Of a stretch of DNA of 59,401 nucleotides, positions 26,634-36,127 are shown in pieces. The DNA comes from a virus: IMG/VR virus record IMGVR_UViG_3300037529_000001, positions 1 through 59,401 of that record; one strand, given 5' to 3'. A program made the translations under genes and the position numbers. Numbering within the stretch: the first letter of the stretch is position 1; each line of letters begins with the position of its first letter. The notes under the pieces were generated by a model. It saw only the letters and a list, made by a program, of their open reading frames with translations, was not told where the DNA came from and made no database searches.

Positions 26634-28661
26634 TTAACCTCCGTGAACCGTTCTACGAATAAGTTCTTTACGAGTGCTTACATCTCGACCAACAGTTTTT
26701 GCAATGACCTGTGCTGCCATACGTATGCCGGTGTTTGGTGTCTTGACGGGTGTTCTAGCATCCTTAGCACGAATCAATTCAACAGGAATACTTGCAGCGA
26801 CAAGAGCATCTTCACGAATGGTAACACTTGATTGCTTTCGTGCCATCGGGAATCCTGGAACTGGAACAAGCAATGCTCCACAGAATTCATACATACCTGA
26901 TCGCTGGCTGTGTGGACGCCAATCACCGGATAGTCGGCAAGACATCATCTTGACAATTTGTTCAGGTGTCACACCAGGTGTAACCGCACCAGCAACCCAT
27001 GTACCGTGTGCACCTTCACCAATTCTGATATTAGCAACCACACTGCATGAGTTATCATAATGTTCAAGCGCATCGTTGGATGAAATAGATGCATGAGTAT
27101 CAGCGTGTCCACAACCCATCGTGATCACGCCGGTAACAACACGACCGCCGCCTTCAACAATGGTCTCACCACCCATAAATTGCGAGTAGTCGACATTGCC
27201 ATTTGGAACTTGAACATTTTGATTTGGGAATGAACGATGATTCACATATCGTGGACCAAGAAGACCATAGACACGACCTTCATCTGTCACCGTGAGAGCA
27301 CCGTGCATTTGTACATCTTTTGGCTCATTAAACCAAGATGCTGGAGGAACATCATGGATAGTAATCACATGCGCCGCTGCAGTTAGCGGATTTTGTATTT
27401 TTAGTGCAGTAGGTTCCATTTGCGCCTCCAAAATGTGCGCCCTCAGATGGGCGTAGACGCCCCTTCGAACCTCCTCCGATAGTTGGCTATACGTCGGATT
27501 TTCATTCAAATCATGAATACCCGCAATACAAGCAGTGATATTTGCTGGACCAACTTTACCGTGCGCATCAATGGTGTGATGGAGGAAATCACAATATTGA
27601 CGCTTGATAGTCCAGTTGGTTGCATTTGATTCATTCACATATGCGAATGCTTCAGTTGCAGTACTCAGTGCTATGTTCATCGGCACTTTAATGTGTTGTT
27701 CATCACTGTTCCATGGTGATTCAACGTCAAATTCAGTTGAATGAACTGGAACAGCAGCGCTCATTTCATTTGGAATAAATAGTTCATCACCAAGTGCGAT
27801 CTTTGCTTCCACAAATGCTGGCATAGGCGTCAATGTTGCGCCACGGATCCGACCTTTATGCACGATCATCAATGTTGGTGTATTAAAGAATGCTTCATCT
27901 TCATAATCATCAGATGCATACACATATTCAATGTCAGCATCAGTCACTGAGTCAACATCAACACTTATGCCACGAAGAACACCAGCCTGTACTTGACGAT
28001 ATGCTTCATGTGCTAGACTTGATTCAGGTCCACCAAGATCAAAAATGCCTCGTGCACGAATGTTAGCACCATCGCGACGTATTTCTTGAATCTGTCCAAC
28101 TAGTACAGATCCATCATGCCCAGGAAGCATTGACGGTTGATACATCAATGGAAGTGGATCTTCACCCCAAAGCAAAGCACCATCACTGAACATCCGGCCA
28201 TCACCGGATTCCATACCTTCAACAGTAATGACACTTGACCACGCATTACTTATTTGGTCAATACTGAACTTATTCTTTGGTGGCTTATTCTTATTCTTAT
28301 CCTCTTCATCATCGTCTTCACCTTGATCATCTTCATTATCATTTTCATCTTGATTGTCATCATCAGATGGTGGAGGTGGTGCTATGTCTTCAGGAGGACC
28401 AACCAACGTGTTAATCGGTTCACCTGGCACTGTGTCTTGCAATTCAGGACAATCATCACCGGTGCATTTAATATTATTTTCAGTTGAGATAGGATCATGA
28501 ATTGCACTATCAGTTTCTGACGCATAGAGCGCTTGAAGTTGTTGCGTTGCTGATTCTTTTGTATCGTGACATCCTGCTAGTTCACCATCACCCGATTTAA
28601 TGACAGCAAATGGCTTATCACTTGGGCAACTGCCCGATCCCGCAACAATTTCCCATGGCAT
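26634..28661 (-). CDS. Capsid maturation protease with long C-terminal region
   Basis: 675 residues. The N-terminal MPWEIVAGSGSCPSDKPFAVI segment and an acidic low-complexity linker (DDDNQDENDNEDDQGEDDDE region near 100-125) are followed by a protease domain (about 135-300): VITVEGMESGDGRMF, MLPGHDGSVLVGQI with a likely catalytic His, GVLRGISVDVDS and RIRGATLTPMPAFVEAKI. The last 350 residues include a repeat of protease-like strands (ALTVTDEGRVYGLLGPRYVNHRSF, HGTWVAGAVTPGVTPEQI). This matches the long fused proteases of actinophages and cleaves the capsid delta domain. Confidence 0.75.
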   Translation of the reverse strand: MPWEIVAGSGSCPSDKPFAVIKSGDGELAGCHDTKESATQQLQALYASETDSAIHDPISTENNIKCTGDDCPELQDTVPGEPINTLVGPPEDIAPPPPSDDDNQDENDNEDDQGEDDDEEDKNKNKPPKNKFSIDQISNAWSSVITVEGMESGDGRMFSDGALLWGEDPLPLMYQPSMLPGHDGSVLVGQIQEIRRDGANIRARGIFDLGGPESSLAHEAYRQVQAGVLRGISVDVDSVTDADIEYVYASDDYEDEAFFNTPTLMIVHKGRIRGATLTPMPAFVEAKIALGDELFIPNEMSAAVPVHSTEFDVESPWNSDEQHIKVPMNIALSTATEAFAYVNESNATNWTIKRQYCDFLHHTIDAHGKVGPANITACIAGIHDLNENPTYSQLSEEVRRGVYAHLRAHILEAQMEPTALKIQNPLTAAAHVITIHDVPPASWFNEPKDVQMHGALTVTDEGRVYGLLGPRYVNHRSFPNQNVQVPNGNVDYSQFMGGETIVEGGGRVVTGVITMGCGHADTHASISSNDALEHYDNSCSVVANIRIGEGAHGTWVAGAVTPGVTPEQIVKMMSCRLSGDWRPHSQRSGMYEFCGALLVPVPGFPMARKQSSVTIREDALVAASIPVELIRAKDARTPVKTPNTGIRMAAQVIAKTVGRDVSTRKELIRRTVHGG

Positions 28662-28705
28662 GATGATATCCTAACACGAGTTTGATTACATTATACGATG
28701 GCATC

Positions 28706-29230
28706 TTAACGTTTGACGCATTGTGCCCATGCATAAATATCGCCTGGGTTTGGATTATATGTTACTTCAAAGTGAGCAAAAAACTTACTCAATTGACGAC
28801 GCATTTCATCTGGATCAATGTTTTGATACCACTCACCTGGTGGCGGATCCATTTCACCAGATGCGCCATGTGGTCGCCGTCCGGTTGACGCACACGTGAT
28901 AAACAATATTTCTTCACCACCATTAGATAGTGCTTGAGAACATGTACGAATGACTCCACGCCAATCTTCTACATGCTCAAATAGTTCAGTGGTGATAATC
29001 ATATCATATAGCTTAAAGTTCTCTGGCCAATCGAGTGTGGCATCTCTAACAATGTCAACACCTGGTCCTTCAACTATGTCAAGACCATCCCATTGCGCAT
29101 GTGGAAGAAGTCCTCGAATACTTCCATTAATGTCTCGACCACCGAGATCAAGTACATGCATTAGTTTATTAAGTTCAAGGCCTGAATCATTCAACATTCT
29201 AAAAAGACCATTATATGCTTCAAGATGCAT
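28706..29230 (-). CDS. SAM-dependent methyltransferase (class I)
   Basis: 174 residues from ATG 29230, which overlaps the stop of the GT gene in TAATG; an upstream in-frame start at 29251 is less likely. MHVLDLGGRD near residues 25-34 is the SAM-binding loop, LYDMIITTELFEHVEDW around 75-92 is motif IV/post I with EH typical of small-molecule and sugar methyltransferases, and EILFITCAST follows. With the neighbouring glycosyltransferase it may O-methylate a sugar added to head proteins. It is not a DNA methyltransferase by motifs. Confidence 0.75.
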   Translation of the reverse strand: MHLEAYNGLFRMLNDSGLELNKLMHVLDLGGRDINGSIRGLLPHAQWDGLDIVEGPGVDIVRDATLDWPENFKLYDMIITTELFEHVEDWRGVIRTCSQALSNGGEEILFITCASTGRRPHGASGEMDPPPGEWYQNIDPDEMRRQLSKFFAHFEVTYNPNPGDIYAWAQCVKR

Positions 29231-29898
29231 TAGTGCGGTGCCTTTCCCCACTTTTTAATGAATGTTTCTCTATCTCTGCTTGCTTGTTCTTGTAGTTCAA
29301 TACGTGCATTCGTGGATCCATTAGGCGCACGATGCTCTACTGGAATGCCAGGTACAAGCAAAGATCCACCCATAAGTCGTGCGCGCCAATCCAGATCATC
29401 ATCTGAATACCACCATTTCATGGTTTCATCTAGCTTTAGATTTGATTCACCACGAAGCATATATGCATATCCGGTAATGCGTTGTCTAAGATCAATAGGT
29501 TTAGCTTCTGTGTGAAGAACCATTTGATTTCCACCACATTGATCCGAGTAAGCAAGAACTGCAGTGGTTTGTCGCATAGTTTGTGCGATGCGATCAACCC
29601 ACCCTTCAGGTACAATAACATCAGAATTGAATATTGCCACGTTCCATGCAAGAAGATGATCTGCAATTTCTTTTGCACATTTAATGCCTATATTCCACAA
29701 TTGTGAAATATTCGGTGGATCAAGATCAATTCGGATGACATTAACATTATCATGTTCTAAATAAGATGAAAATGGTGGATCAGATAGATTATCAATAATG
29801 ATAGTGTGTGATACTTGATCTTTAATTGATGCATAACATTCATCCAACATTGCATGACGATCACGCGTTGGTATGATGGCAATCGTAGGAATTATCAT
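29230..29898 (-). CDS. GT-A (family 2-like) glycosyltransferase in the head module
   Basis: 222 residues. TIAIIPTRDRHAMLDECYASI is the family 2 start, IFNSDVIVPEGW (near 91-102) replaces the usual DxD with NSDV, and MKWWYSDDDLDWRARLMG (near 158-175) resembles the acceptor/ED site. It is sandwiched between the MuF-like gene (4-base overlap) and the methyltransferase gene (TAATG overlap). Placement in the head operon suggests virion protein glycosylation, as reported for some mycobacteriophages. Confidence 0.75.
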   Translation of the reverse strand: MIIPTIAIIPTRDRHAMLDECYASIKDQVSHTIIIDNLSDPPFSSYLEHDNVNVIRIDLDPPNISQLWNIGIKCAKEIADHLLAWNVAIFNSDVIVPEGWVDRIAQTMRQTTAVLAYSDQCGGNQMVLHTEAKPIDLRQRITGYAYMLRGESNLKLDETMKWWYSDDDLDWRARLMGGSLLVPGIPVEHRAPNGSTNARIELQEQASRDRETFIKKWGKAPH

Positions 29899-30704
29899 AG
29901 ACGAAGTTTACTCTTTTCAAGACTAAAAAATTCAACGTCATATGTTAGTGTGCACCTACAATTGATGATTTCACCTGGTGGTCCTGACGGATCACCTGGA
30001 AAACTCAATCGTGAAAATCCTACAGTAAATTCTTGATTAATTTTTACTGTTTGATCATCAGCATGCTTATGCGTTTCACGTGTCCGATCATCAATTTTAG
30101 AGAGCCATGTCTTAGTACCAACTCCACCAAGTTCTTGAACTTGGACAAGACTCCCCATGTTATTAGCGGCAATTACTTCAGTACGTGCAATAGATTCAGC
30201 ACGTGCACGTGTTAGATTGCCACCGGCCATAATGCGATCACGCAATTGTGGAATTGTTTCGTTTTGCTTTATTCCTTCAGTAAGTTGTTCACGAACACGT
30301 TGTGTCAACACATCACTAACATCATTCATTCTTTGCGTGGCTTGATTGACATAATGTTTTATGAGTGATTGAGTTTTTACGTCAATTTTTTCGGGACTAA
30401 GACCTGGCCATATTTTCTTAATGTTTGTCGTAATGGCTTCCACACTTTTATTAAGTATGTTATAGAGATATGGTGTAATAGTCTCTTTCACATACTTTTT
30501 CCAAAAATATGGGATAAATGACATATTCTCTGATGTGTAAAATTTACGCCGTTCCTCAGGATCATGTTTAGAAGCAGCGACAATGAACTCAATGTTATTG
30601 AATGCATGCACAATGGCAAATGTAATGCCATCTGACACTAGATCAGCAAATGCATCACTCTCAACATCAAGTTCATCAAATGTCAATCCATCAAGATATG
30701 TCAT
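29895..30704 (-). CDS. MuF-like minor head protein
   Basis: 269 residues. The C-terminal 110 residues are the MuF signature: RARAESIARTEVIAANN, TKTWLSKIDDRTRETHKHAD, then FPGDPSGPPGEIINCRCTLTY. The N-terminal half is helical (YLYNILNKSVEAITTNIKKI). MuF proteins sit at the portal and are packaged with or attached to the head. It starts 3 bases after the portal stop. Confidence 0.85.
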   Translation of the reverse strand: MTYLDGLTFDELDVESDAFADLVSDGITFAIVHAFNNIEFIVAASKHDPEERRKFYTSENMSFIPYFWKKYVKETITPYLYNILNKSVEAITTNIKKIWPGLSPEKIDVKTQSLIKHYVNQATQRMNDVSDVLTQRVREQLTEGIKQNETIPQLRDRIMAGGNLTRARAESIARTEVIAANNMGSLVQVQELGGVGTKTWLSKIDDRTRETHKHADDQTVKINQEFTVGFSRLSFPGDPSGPPGEIINCRCTLTYDVEFFSLEKSKLRL

Positions 30705-30706
30705 AA

Positions 30707-32275
30707 CTACCCCGGTGGAGATGGTGGAGTTACTTGTACTGTAGGTCTTGCTTTGGTTGTTGGCGTTTTAGTCTCAGGCGTAGGTTCAGGAGTTTGTTCT
30801 TTTGCAGGGATTGTCACATCTGAATTTGGTGCATTGGGATCAGTCAAATCTGCTGGATTAGCCACTGTATCCAGTGATTTCAACTCCACGTCAGCCAATT
30901 GCGTTGCAGCATTAATGACAAGGTTACTGTAACCTGCAGCAGTACCGCCACCAAAGATAACACGCTTTAGAATCATTGATTCCAAATCTTGCTTGTTTGG
31001 TGCATCACCTTCATCAAAACCAACTTCACGACGCATTGCTGATGGACTCATTTCACCCATCTTGTAAAGAGTAATAGCATCGCTACTCTTATCAGGTCGC
31101 ACGGACAATTCTGATGTGTCATACCAGATGATAACATCTGGATCATCAATGCCCATTGCTGCAAGCGTCGGACGCAAAAATCCACGTGTAAATGCGTCAC
31201 AGATCAATTCAGCAGTAGTTGAGAAGTATAGCTTAATACTTTCTTCTTCAAGCTGCCACATTCCCCAGTGATTTGTATCACCGCGACCAAGAATGATTTC
31301 ACCGGGGAGACGAAGAGATGTAGCCAAGCGTCGTGTTTCATATTCACGATACTCAGTAATCTTCTCGTCAAGTTCATTTGCAAATGTTAGGTGCGTGAAC
31401 TTCTCAATGTACTCTGAAGGAACACGAAGTGGCAATGGAATGGCACTAGCTGGAGAACCAGGATTCTCCACTGCCTTACTTGCCACATCGATCAATTCAG
31501 CGATAAATGGATCTGGCGCATCCTTAAATTCATCACTAACTGGAAACGTAACTTCTTCAGGATATACGAGAAAACCATTACTCGCCAAGCGACTAAGAAT
31601 TTGCGCAGTAACACGACGATTAAGAAGATCCAACGTTCTCATCGTGTTAAGAGCACTTCTAGCATGAGACATTGCTCGCCAGCCAAATTGTGGATCTGGC
31701 TGCCAAATACGGATGACAAGTGAGTTAACGCCTAGTGCAACCCACATATTTTCATCTAGTCGCACTTCCCATGTCTCATTATTATTTCTAGTGGATGTAA
31801 CACGGATTTCTTCAAGACTTTTAACACACCAACGCATGCCGCTAGGTTCGCGTGGATCATCTTCACCAATGAGATAACAATCACCTGGAATGCTCAATTG
31901 AATTGCCAGGTTTCGCATCATCTCAGCGGCACCACCGATGCCGTTCCCTAGTTTGCTAACGGCTTCAGCTATTGGCCCTTCAGTGATGACCTGAGGTTCA
32001 TCGCCGCCTGGTTTCATACGAGCTGCCGTTAGACGGATACGCGACATACCTTCAGCGAACCATGTCACACCAAAGTTGAACTCACCGAGATCACGGTAGA
32101 AGTTCCATAGTTCAACCTGCCATTCTTCATTATTGTATGGACGACGCACGCGTGGATCCATAACAGCAGCGGCAGATGTGAGTGTCGACATGCGTTGCAC
32201 TTCCGGTGAAGGGGGCACAACACTTGACACCATCATTTCACGTCGTCTATGACGAAGAAGTCTAGTGTTCGCCAT
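30707..32275 (-). CDS. Portal protein
   Basis: 522 residues from ATG 32275, chosen because AAGGAGGG lies directly upstream. Features: ELWNFYRDLGEFNFGVTWFAEGMSRI near 40-65, WRAMSHARSALNTMRTLDLLNRRVT and the long helical stem, and FDEGDAPNKQDLE near 440, as in actinophage portal proteins. The C-terminal 70 residues are Pro/Thr-rich low complexity. It forms the dodecameric ring through which DNA enters the head. Confidence 0.85.
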   Translation of the reverse strand: MANTRLLRHRRREMMVSSVVPPSPEVQRMSTLTSAAAVMDPRVRRPYNNEEWQVELWNFYRDLGEFNFGVTWFAEGMSRIRLTAARMKPGGDEPQVITEGPIAEAVSKLGNGIGGAAEMMRNLAIQLSIPGDCYLIGEDDPREPSGMRWCVKSLEEIRVTSTRNNNETWEVRLDENMWVALGVNSLVIRIWQPDPQFGWRAMSHARSALNTMRTLDLLNRRVTAQILSRLASNGFLVYPEEVTFPVSDEFKDAPDPFIAELIDVASKAVENPGSPASAIPLPLRVPSEYIEKFTHLTFANELDEKITEYREYETRRLATSLRLPGEIILGRGDTNHWGMWQLEEESIKLYFSTTAELICDAFTRGFLRPTLAAMGIDDPDVIIWYDTSELSVRPDKSSDAITLYKMGEMSPSAMRREVGFDEGDAPNKQDLESMILKRVIFGGGTAAGYSNLVINAATQLADVELKSLDTVANPADLTDPNAPNSDVTIPAKEQTPEPTPETKTPTTKARPTVQVTPPSPPG

Positions 32276-32289
32276 GATCCCTCCTTTAC

Positions 32290-32664
32290 CTAGATGTCGC
32301 AACCTTCATACGTGTCTTCAAGACGCTCGATAATGAGTGAAGCCAATGATGACCCTGCAAGCCACCATCCGAGAGCCATGAAAACAGGCATGTTGACAAA
32401 GAACGTCAATCCATATAGTAGCCCACCGCTCACCCAGATGCTCATGCACCATTCACACTGAAACAAATATCCAATACTCTTCAGAAATGTACCACGTGGC
32501 TTCATGCCTTCTTCAATGTCAACCGCAGTTGGATCAGTGTTCTTTAGGATCCAATCGCGTGGCTTTGCAATGACCGGTAGACAATCACGAATGATAAAAC
32601 GTGTAATGCGATGAACTGCAAACACAAATATTATGAAAGTGAAAATGTATTCAACTGCATTCAT
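32290..32664 (-). CDS. Membrane protein, DUF1360-like
   Basis: 124 residues. Segment 6-24 (YIFTFIIFVFAVHRITRFI) is a first membrane span with the conserved HRITR-like turn, FQCEWCMSIWVSGG near 68-81 is the CxxCxxxW motif of DUF1360, and 82-110 is a further hydrophobic stretch. This family appears in many actinophages between terminase and portal genes; its role is unknown. It overlaps the portal leader and follows the terminase by one base. Confidence 0.65.
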   Translation of the reverse strand: MNAVEYIFTFIIFVFAVHRITRFIIRDCLPVIAKPRDWILKNTDPTAVDIEEGMKPRGTFLKSIGYLFQCEWCMSIWVSGGLLYGLTFFVNMPVFMALGWWLAGSSLASLIIERLEDTYEGCDI

Positions 32665-32665
32665 G

Positions 32666-34255
32666 TTAACTCCTATTAAATCGTTCTGCCCAATTCATGC
32701 CACGACCACGTCCCGTGTTATGAGCACTTGTTGTGTATTTGGACAATGATCTAGCACCTGGTTTTAGCAATGTACCTTGTGTCAATGATACTGCACTACT
32801 GAAATCGCCACCAACACGCGATTCAATGAATGCAAGCAATAGTGCGTCAGCTTTATCGGGTGATGCACCTTCAAGTCGCTTTCTAATTTCATCCTTCGGC
32901 TCGATTTTAATCTTACCGTATGAATCAAGTAGTGTGTAACGCGGTGCTGTGAGCTCGTTAATGACATCTTCGTCTACATTGGACAAATCCCATGTCTGTA
33001 GACGTGAATTTTCACGACCAACTTCCCACCACACTTCAGCACGCTTGTTCAAGTATTTACGTTCACGACCTGGAGTTGGCTTGCTTCCAAAGTTCACAGG
33101 AACAACTTCAGCTTCATGTGACGTCATTCCTGAAACATTGTGCTTGCTACTCAATTCCTTAATGCGACCATAAATACCCCAGCCGATACCAATGCTGTCA
33201 ATCTTAACTCTTTGAATACCCCATTCACGTAGTTTTTCACACAACAAACCAACTGTTCTCATTGGATCGCTATCAGTGAATTCAGCAATACGGCCAGCCT
33301 TACGACCTCGACGTTCATAGATAATGGTTCGGTCACCACCAGCACCAACATCAATACCTGCCTCAATCGGTTCACCATCAGGGAGATCAAGGTAGCGGCA
33401 TTTATTCAACATGCTCATTGGAATGGCACTGAACGGATCAGCTCCTGTTGGGAACTTACCTTCACACTTTGAAATGAACAGCGCACTATCTTCACCCCAC
33501 TTTTTACGCCGTGATTCAACCCAGCGAGGAGAAATAAGTTGTTCTGTGATTTCTGGTGGAAGATTTTTACCTTCATCTGTGAAGTTAGGCGTGTCAGCGT
33601 ATCCAATGCCGATCACATTCCATCCGGAACCTGGTTTGCAGTTATCTGCAAATTCAGAAATGGGATCATCAGGGTTTCCAATGGCGAGCATCTTACCGTG
33701 CTCATTCGCAGCCAAGGTGCTAGCCGCATCCCAAATCTGCTTAGGGACGCCACATGCCTCATCAATGATCACGAGAAAGTATCGTGCGTGAATACCCTGG
33801 AATGCTGAGTGATTGTATTCACTTGGCTTTCGACCCAAGCCTACAAGTTCTTTACCCATGTACCATTCAGTAAGATTGGTACGTCCTGGTAGATCACCCT
33901 TTTGATGCATGCGGTTGATTTCACGCCAGAGAATGGCTTCAACCTGAGGTTGTGTTGGAGCTGTGGACACAACAAAAGCAGTGCCTGGATCATGCGTGTC
34001 AAGCCACCAACATGCTGTCAATGCAGCAATGAATGACTTTCCAATTTCATGGCATGAATGCACTGCTGTTTCGGAATGATCACGAACAGATTCAATGATT
34101 TCTTTTTGCTTACTCCAAATGGTAACACCCAATCGCTCTTTAGCCCAGAGCCCTGGATTTCGTTGCCACTCACGTCTTTTAGGATTCAAAATGTCAAGCC
34201 AAGCAGAACCGATTCCGGCTCCACTTGGCAATGTTTGCATGGGCTTCTTTGGCAT
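32666..34255 (-). CDS. terL: Terminase large subunit
   Basis: 529 residues. The ATPase has HSCHEIGKSFIAAL (Walker A with GKS, near 67-80), YFLVIIDEACG (Walker B DE near 155-165) and the coupling region AIGNPDDP. The nuclease half (residues 290-500) starts with EAGIDVGAGGDRTIIYER, the RNase H-like DxG, and includes KIDSIGIGWGIYGR and ASPDKADALLLAF with late acidic residues. It packages DNA through the portal. Confidence 0.9.
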   Translation of the reverse strand: MPKKPMQTLPSGAGIGSAWLDILNPKRREWQRNPGLWAKERLGVTIWSKQKEIIESVRDHSETAVHSCHEIGKSFIAALTACWWLDTHDPGTAFVVSTAPTQPQVEAILWREINRMHQKGDLPGRTNLTEWYMGKELVGLGRKPSEYNHSAFQGIHARYFLVIIDEACGVPKQIWDAASTLAANEHGKMLAIGNPDDPISEFADNCKPGSGWNVIGIGYADTPNFTDEGKNLPPEITEQLISPRWVESRRKKWGEDSALFISKCEGKFPTGADPFSAIPMSMLNKCRYLDLPDGEPIEAGIDVGAGGDRTIIYERRGRKAGRIAEFTDSDPMRTVGLLCEKLREWGIQRVKIDSIGIGWGIYGRIKELSSKHNVSGMTSHEAEVVPVNFGSKPTPGRERKYLNKRAEVWWEVGRENSRLQTWDLSNVDEDVINELTAPRYTLLDSYGKIKIEPKDEIRKRLEGASPDKADALLLAFIESRVGGDFSSAVSLTQGTLLKPGARSLSKYTTSAHNTGRGRGMNWAERFNRS

Positions 34256-34275
34256 AATGCCATTATATTAAATTA

Positions 34276-34515
34276 TCATGTGTCAGGTGTCTCCACGATG
34301 ACGTTATCTTTACGCAATTCAAACAATTTTCGCAGAACAGTCAACGACATACTTCCGTGCCGTGTTGTTCTTTGACCATTCAGCATCTCATAAAAGTGCA
34401 CATGACCTGATCGGGTGATCTTTTCAATCTCAATGTTATATGGGTATAGTGATGTGTAAAATGAGTTACGCTTGAGACGATCACCTTGTTGCGGTATGTA
34501 ATCACGCGCTGTCAT
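34276..34515 (-). CDS. Hypothetical small protein (79 aa)
   Basis: 79 residues, basic and beta-rich (PQQGDRLKRNSFYTSLYPYNIEIEKITRSGHVHFYEMLNG). No clear Shine-Dalgarno is seen before the ATG. It sits 20 bases upstream of the terminase gene in the same direction. No family recognised. Confidence 0.45.
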   Translation of the reverse strand: MTARDYIPQQGDRLKRNSFYTSLYPYNIEIEKITRSGHVHFYEMLNGQRTTRHGSMSLTVLRKLFELRKDNVIVETPDT

Positions 34516-34538
34516 ATGTGTATCGTATCAGACTTCCA

Positions 34539-34709
34539 TCACTTGATACTTGCAATAGCATGCATAAAAATGAGAAGTAGTGGAATTGAAAACAAGATAC
34601 GATCCAGTGACATTGCTAATCCATCACGAACATACTGCTTTTTCTTACTTACATGGCGCGTGTTAAAAATCTTAGTGATAAACATCATAATGAATAGTAA
34701 CGCCTTCAT
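34539..34709 (-). CDS. Small membrane protein (56 aa)
   Basis: ATG 34709 has GGAGAG six bases upstream and starts inside the end of the preceding gene. Residues 1-10 (KALLFIMMFITKIF) and 38-52 (ILFSIPLLLIFMHAI) are hydrophobic with a basic centre (RHVSKKKQYVRD), suggesting two short spans. No family recognised. Confidence 0.5.
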   Translation of the reverse strand: MKALLFIMMFITKIFNTRHVSKKKQYVRDGLAMSLDRILFSIPLLLIFMHAIASIK

Positions 34710-34953
34710 CGGTTCTCTCCAGTGCTTCAATCCGGTAATGACGTGCATGAAATGCCTTACGCGATCGTGCTCGTTTAATGTATATGATGGCTTCAGCGTA
34801 TGATGTACATGCGTGATCGACAACCCATGAACTTGTCTGTGGCATGTTGTGCACATACTCAAAACGTTCTATACTGTAGACCTGATCAATGATGACTTCT
34901 TTTGCGATATCATCAAGAATGACAGCCACGTTTCTATGTCTCCCCATATGCAT
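34672..34953 (-). CDS. Hypothetical protein (93 aa)
   Basis: The frame extends to 35070, but its first part runs through a terminator hairpin, so a start at 34953 (or 34947) after a purine-rich GAAAGAA tract is preferred. The product MHMGRHRNVAVILDDIAKE reads as a small alpha/beta protein ending HYDVYH. Its 3' end overlaps the next small gene. No family recognised; start uncertain. Confidence 0.45.
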   Translation of the reverse strand: MHMGRHRNVAVILDDIAKEVIIDQVYSIERFEYVHNMPQTSSWVVDHACTSYAEAIIYIKRARSRKAFHARHYRIEALERTDEGVTIHYDVYH

Positions 34954-34994
34954 TTCTTTTTTCTTTCTTCTTTCTTCTTTCTTGTTCATGTACA

Positions 34995-35034
34995 AAGCGG
35001 CGCCTAGCTTGTTGTCGGATTCTAGACGCCGCTT
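34995..35034 (-). terminator. Hairpin terminator in the small-gene segment
   Basis: AAGCGGCGCCTAG pairs with CTAGACGCCGCTT (13 positions, one mismatch) over a 14-base loop; the minus-strand transcript continues TTTGTAC. It separates the 35.0-36.6 kb small-gene operon from the terminase genes. Confidence 0.7.
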
Positions 35035-35054
35035 CGTTATGACCGCTTGTGATA

Positions 35055-35285
35055 TTACACCGCAGGCCAACTCACTGTGATAATGGCACTATTAACCAGA
35101 TCACGCACCATTTGCCGTGCTGCATCACGCTCTAGATTAGTCATCTCAGGCGTTGTGTCAATGGCAAACTGAATCGCACGATTAGTGACGCTGTACGTCT
35201 CTTCAGTAAGAACGCGTGTCGCAATCTGCGGACACAGAAGCGCGAGCTTGTCAGGATCTGGATCCGGTGGGATAGGTTCTGTCAT
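35055..35285 (-). CDS. Hypothetical protein (76 aa)
   Basis: 76 residues starting MTEPIPPDPDPDKLALL, then helical (TNRAIQFAIDTTPEMTNLERDAARQMVRDLVNSAI). It begins 4 bases after the previous stop. The helical body with alternating charge may bind protein or DNA; no family is recognised. Confidence 0.5.
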   Translation of the reverse strand: MTEPIPPDPDPDKLALLCPQIATRVLTEETYSVTNRAIQFAIDTTPEMTNLERDAARQMVRDLVNSAIITVSWPAV

Positions 35286-35289
35286 AGTT

Positions 35290-35592
35290 CTATTCTACTG
35301 CCGTTGTTTGTTCATACTTTTCTTGCAGTGTGAGCATGAAATAAACAAATGCATCAGCCTTCAATAGCGCAAGTGTGCGTGATGTGGAATCTTCAGCGCG
35401 ATTGGCACGTCGTTCGAAAAGGTCAGTGCATTCACGCATTATGCACATCATGTATTCATATGCAACCGGAACAAATGCTTTAGGATCAACCTGTCCATCA
35501 GCGACACCGGGTAGATCTATCATTGCATCATCATACAATTTTTTAGCAAATGCCATAAGTACCGCATGCACTTCGTTTGTTTCAATATCCAT
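35290..35592 (-). CDS. Hypothetical helical protein (100 aa)
   Basis: 100 residues, almost entirely helical (VHAVLMAFAKKLYDDAM, VAYEYMMCIMRECTDLFERRANRAED, LLKADAFVYFMLTLQEKYEQ). The ATG overlaps the previous stop codon. Position and size fit a small regulator or structural adaptor, but I cannot assign a role. Confidence 0.5.
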   Translation of the reverse strand: MDIETNEVHAVLMAFAKKLYDDAMIDLPGVADGQVDPKAFVPVAYEYMMCIMRECTDLFERRANRAEDSTSRTLALLKADAFVYFMLTLQEKYEQTTAVE

Positions 35593-36125
35593 TATCGAGA
35601 CACATTCACAATCGCTTTAGGATGCTTCACTAGATTAGCAAGGAGTTGTTCCAGAGCAGGAATCAGAGTCTTATAACTGCCCCACTTGTTAGCGGGATTC
35701 CGGTGAATGAATTTTTCAGGATACTTTTTGAGATACTGAATGGCACTGGTAAGATCCGCGATGCATGTTGACGCAAGACGCTTATCGAACTCTGCTAGGT
35801 CAACACCCGCTTCACGCCACATGAACGCACAATTGCTTGTGTAGTTCCAGTCGACACCGATAATATAAGCGGGTTCATCTCCGCCTGTGTCGATGGAAAG
35901 CCAGATGTCATAACTCATGATCATTTTCTCTAGGTTGTCAGCGGCTTCATCAGTGTGTTGATCAATTGAAACACAATCAGCAGTGTATTCATCAATGTAA
36001 GCGGCGCAACATTCACCCCCTTTAAGTTCCTGACAAGTGTCACAAAAAGGTGCGCCTGAAAAATGGTGGGGTATACCGTTTTTTACATTACAACACGCGC
36101 AAAGTTGTTGACTATCATTAGACAT
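35592..36125 (-). CDS. Cys-rich zinc-binding-like protein, paralog of the 36342-36596 product
   Basis: 177 residues from ATG 36125 (a TTG 15 bases upstream is less likely). The N-terminus has CACC, then FCDTC, then CCAAYIDEY and ADCVSID, a multi-Cys knuckle that recurs in the gene two positions upstream. The remaining 120 residues are alpha/beta (DIWLSIDTGGDEPAYIIGVDWN; KRLASTCIADLTSAIQYLKKYPEKF). It may bind zinc and nucleic acid. No known family. Confidence 0.5.
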   Translation of the reverse strand: MSNDSQQLCACCNVKNGIPHHFSGAPFCDTCQELKGGECCAAYIDEYTADCVSIDQHTDEAADNLEKMIMSYDIWLSIDTGGDEPAYIIGVDWNYTSNCAFMWREAGVDLAEFDKRLASTCIADLTSAIQYLKKYPEKFIHRNPANKWGSYKTLIPALEQLLANLVKHPKAIVNVSR

Positions 36126-36127
36126 AA

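Noticed and set aside
27455-27480. T-arm-like TTCGAACCTCC inside the protease gene
   Set aside because: Within conserved coding sequence and without acceptor-like complementarity around it.
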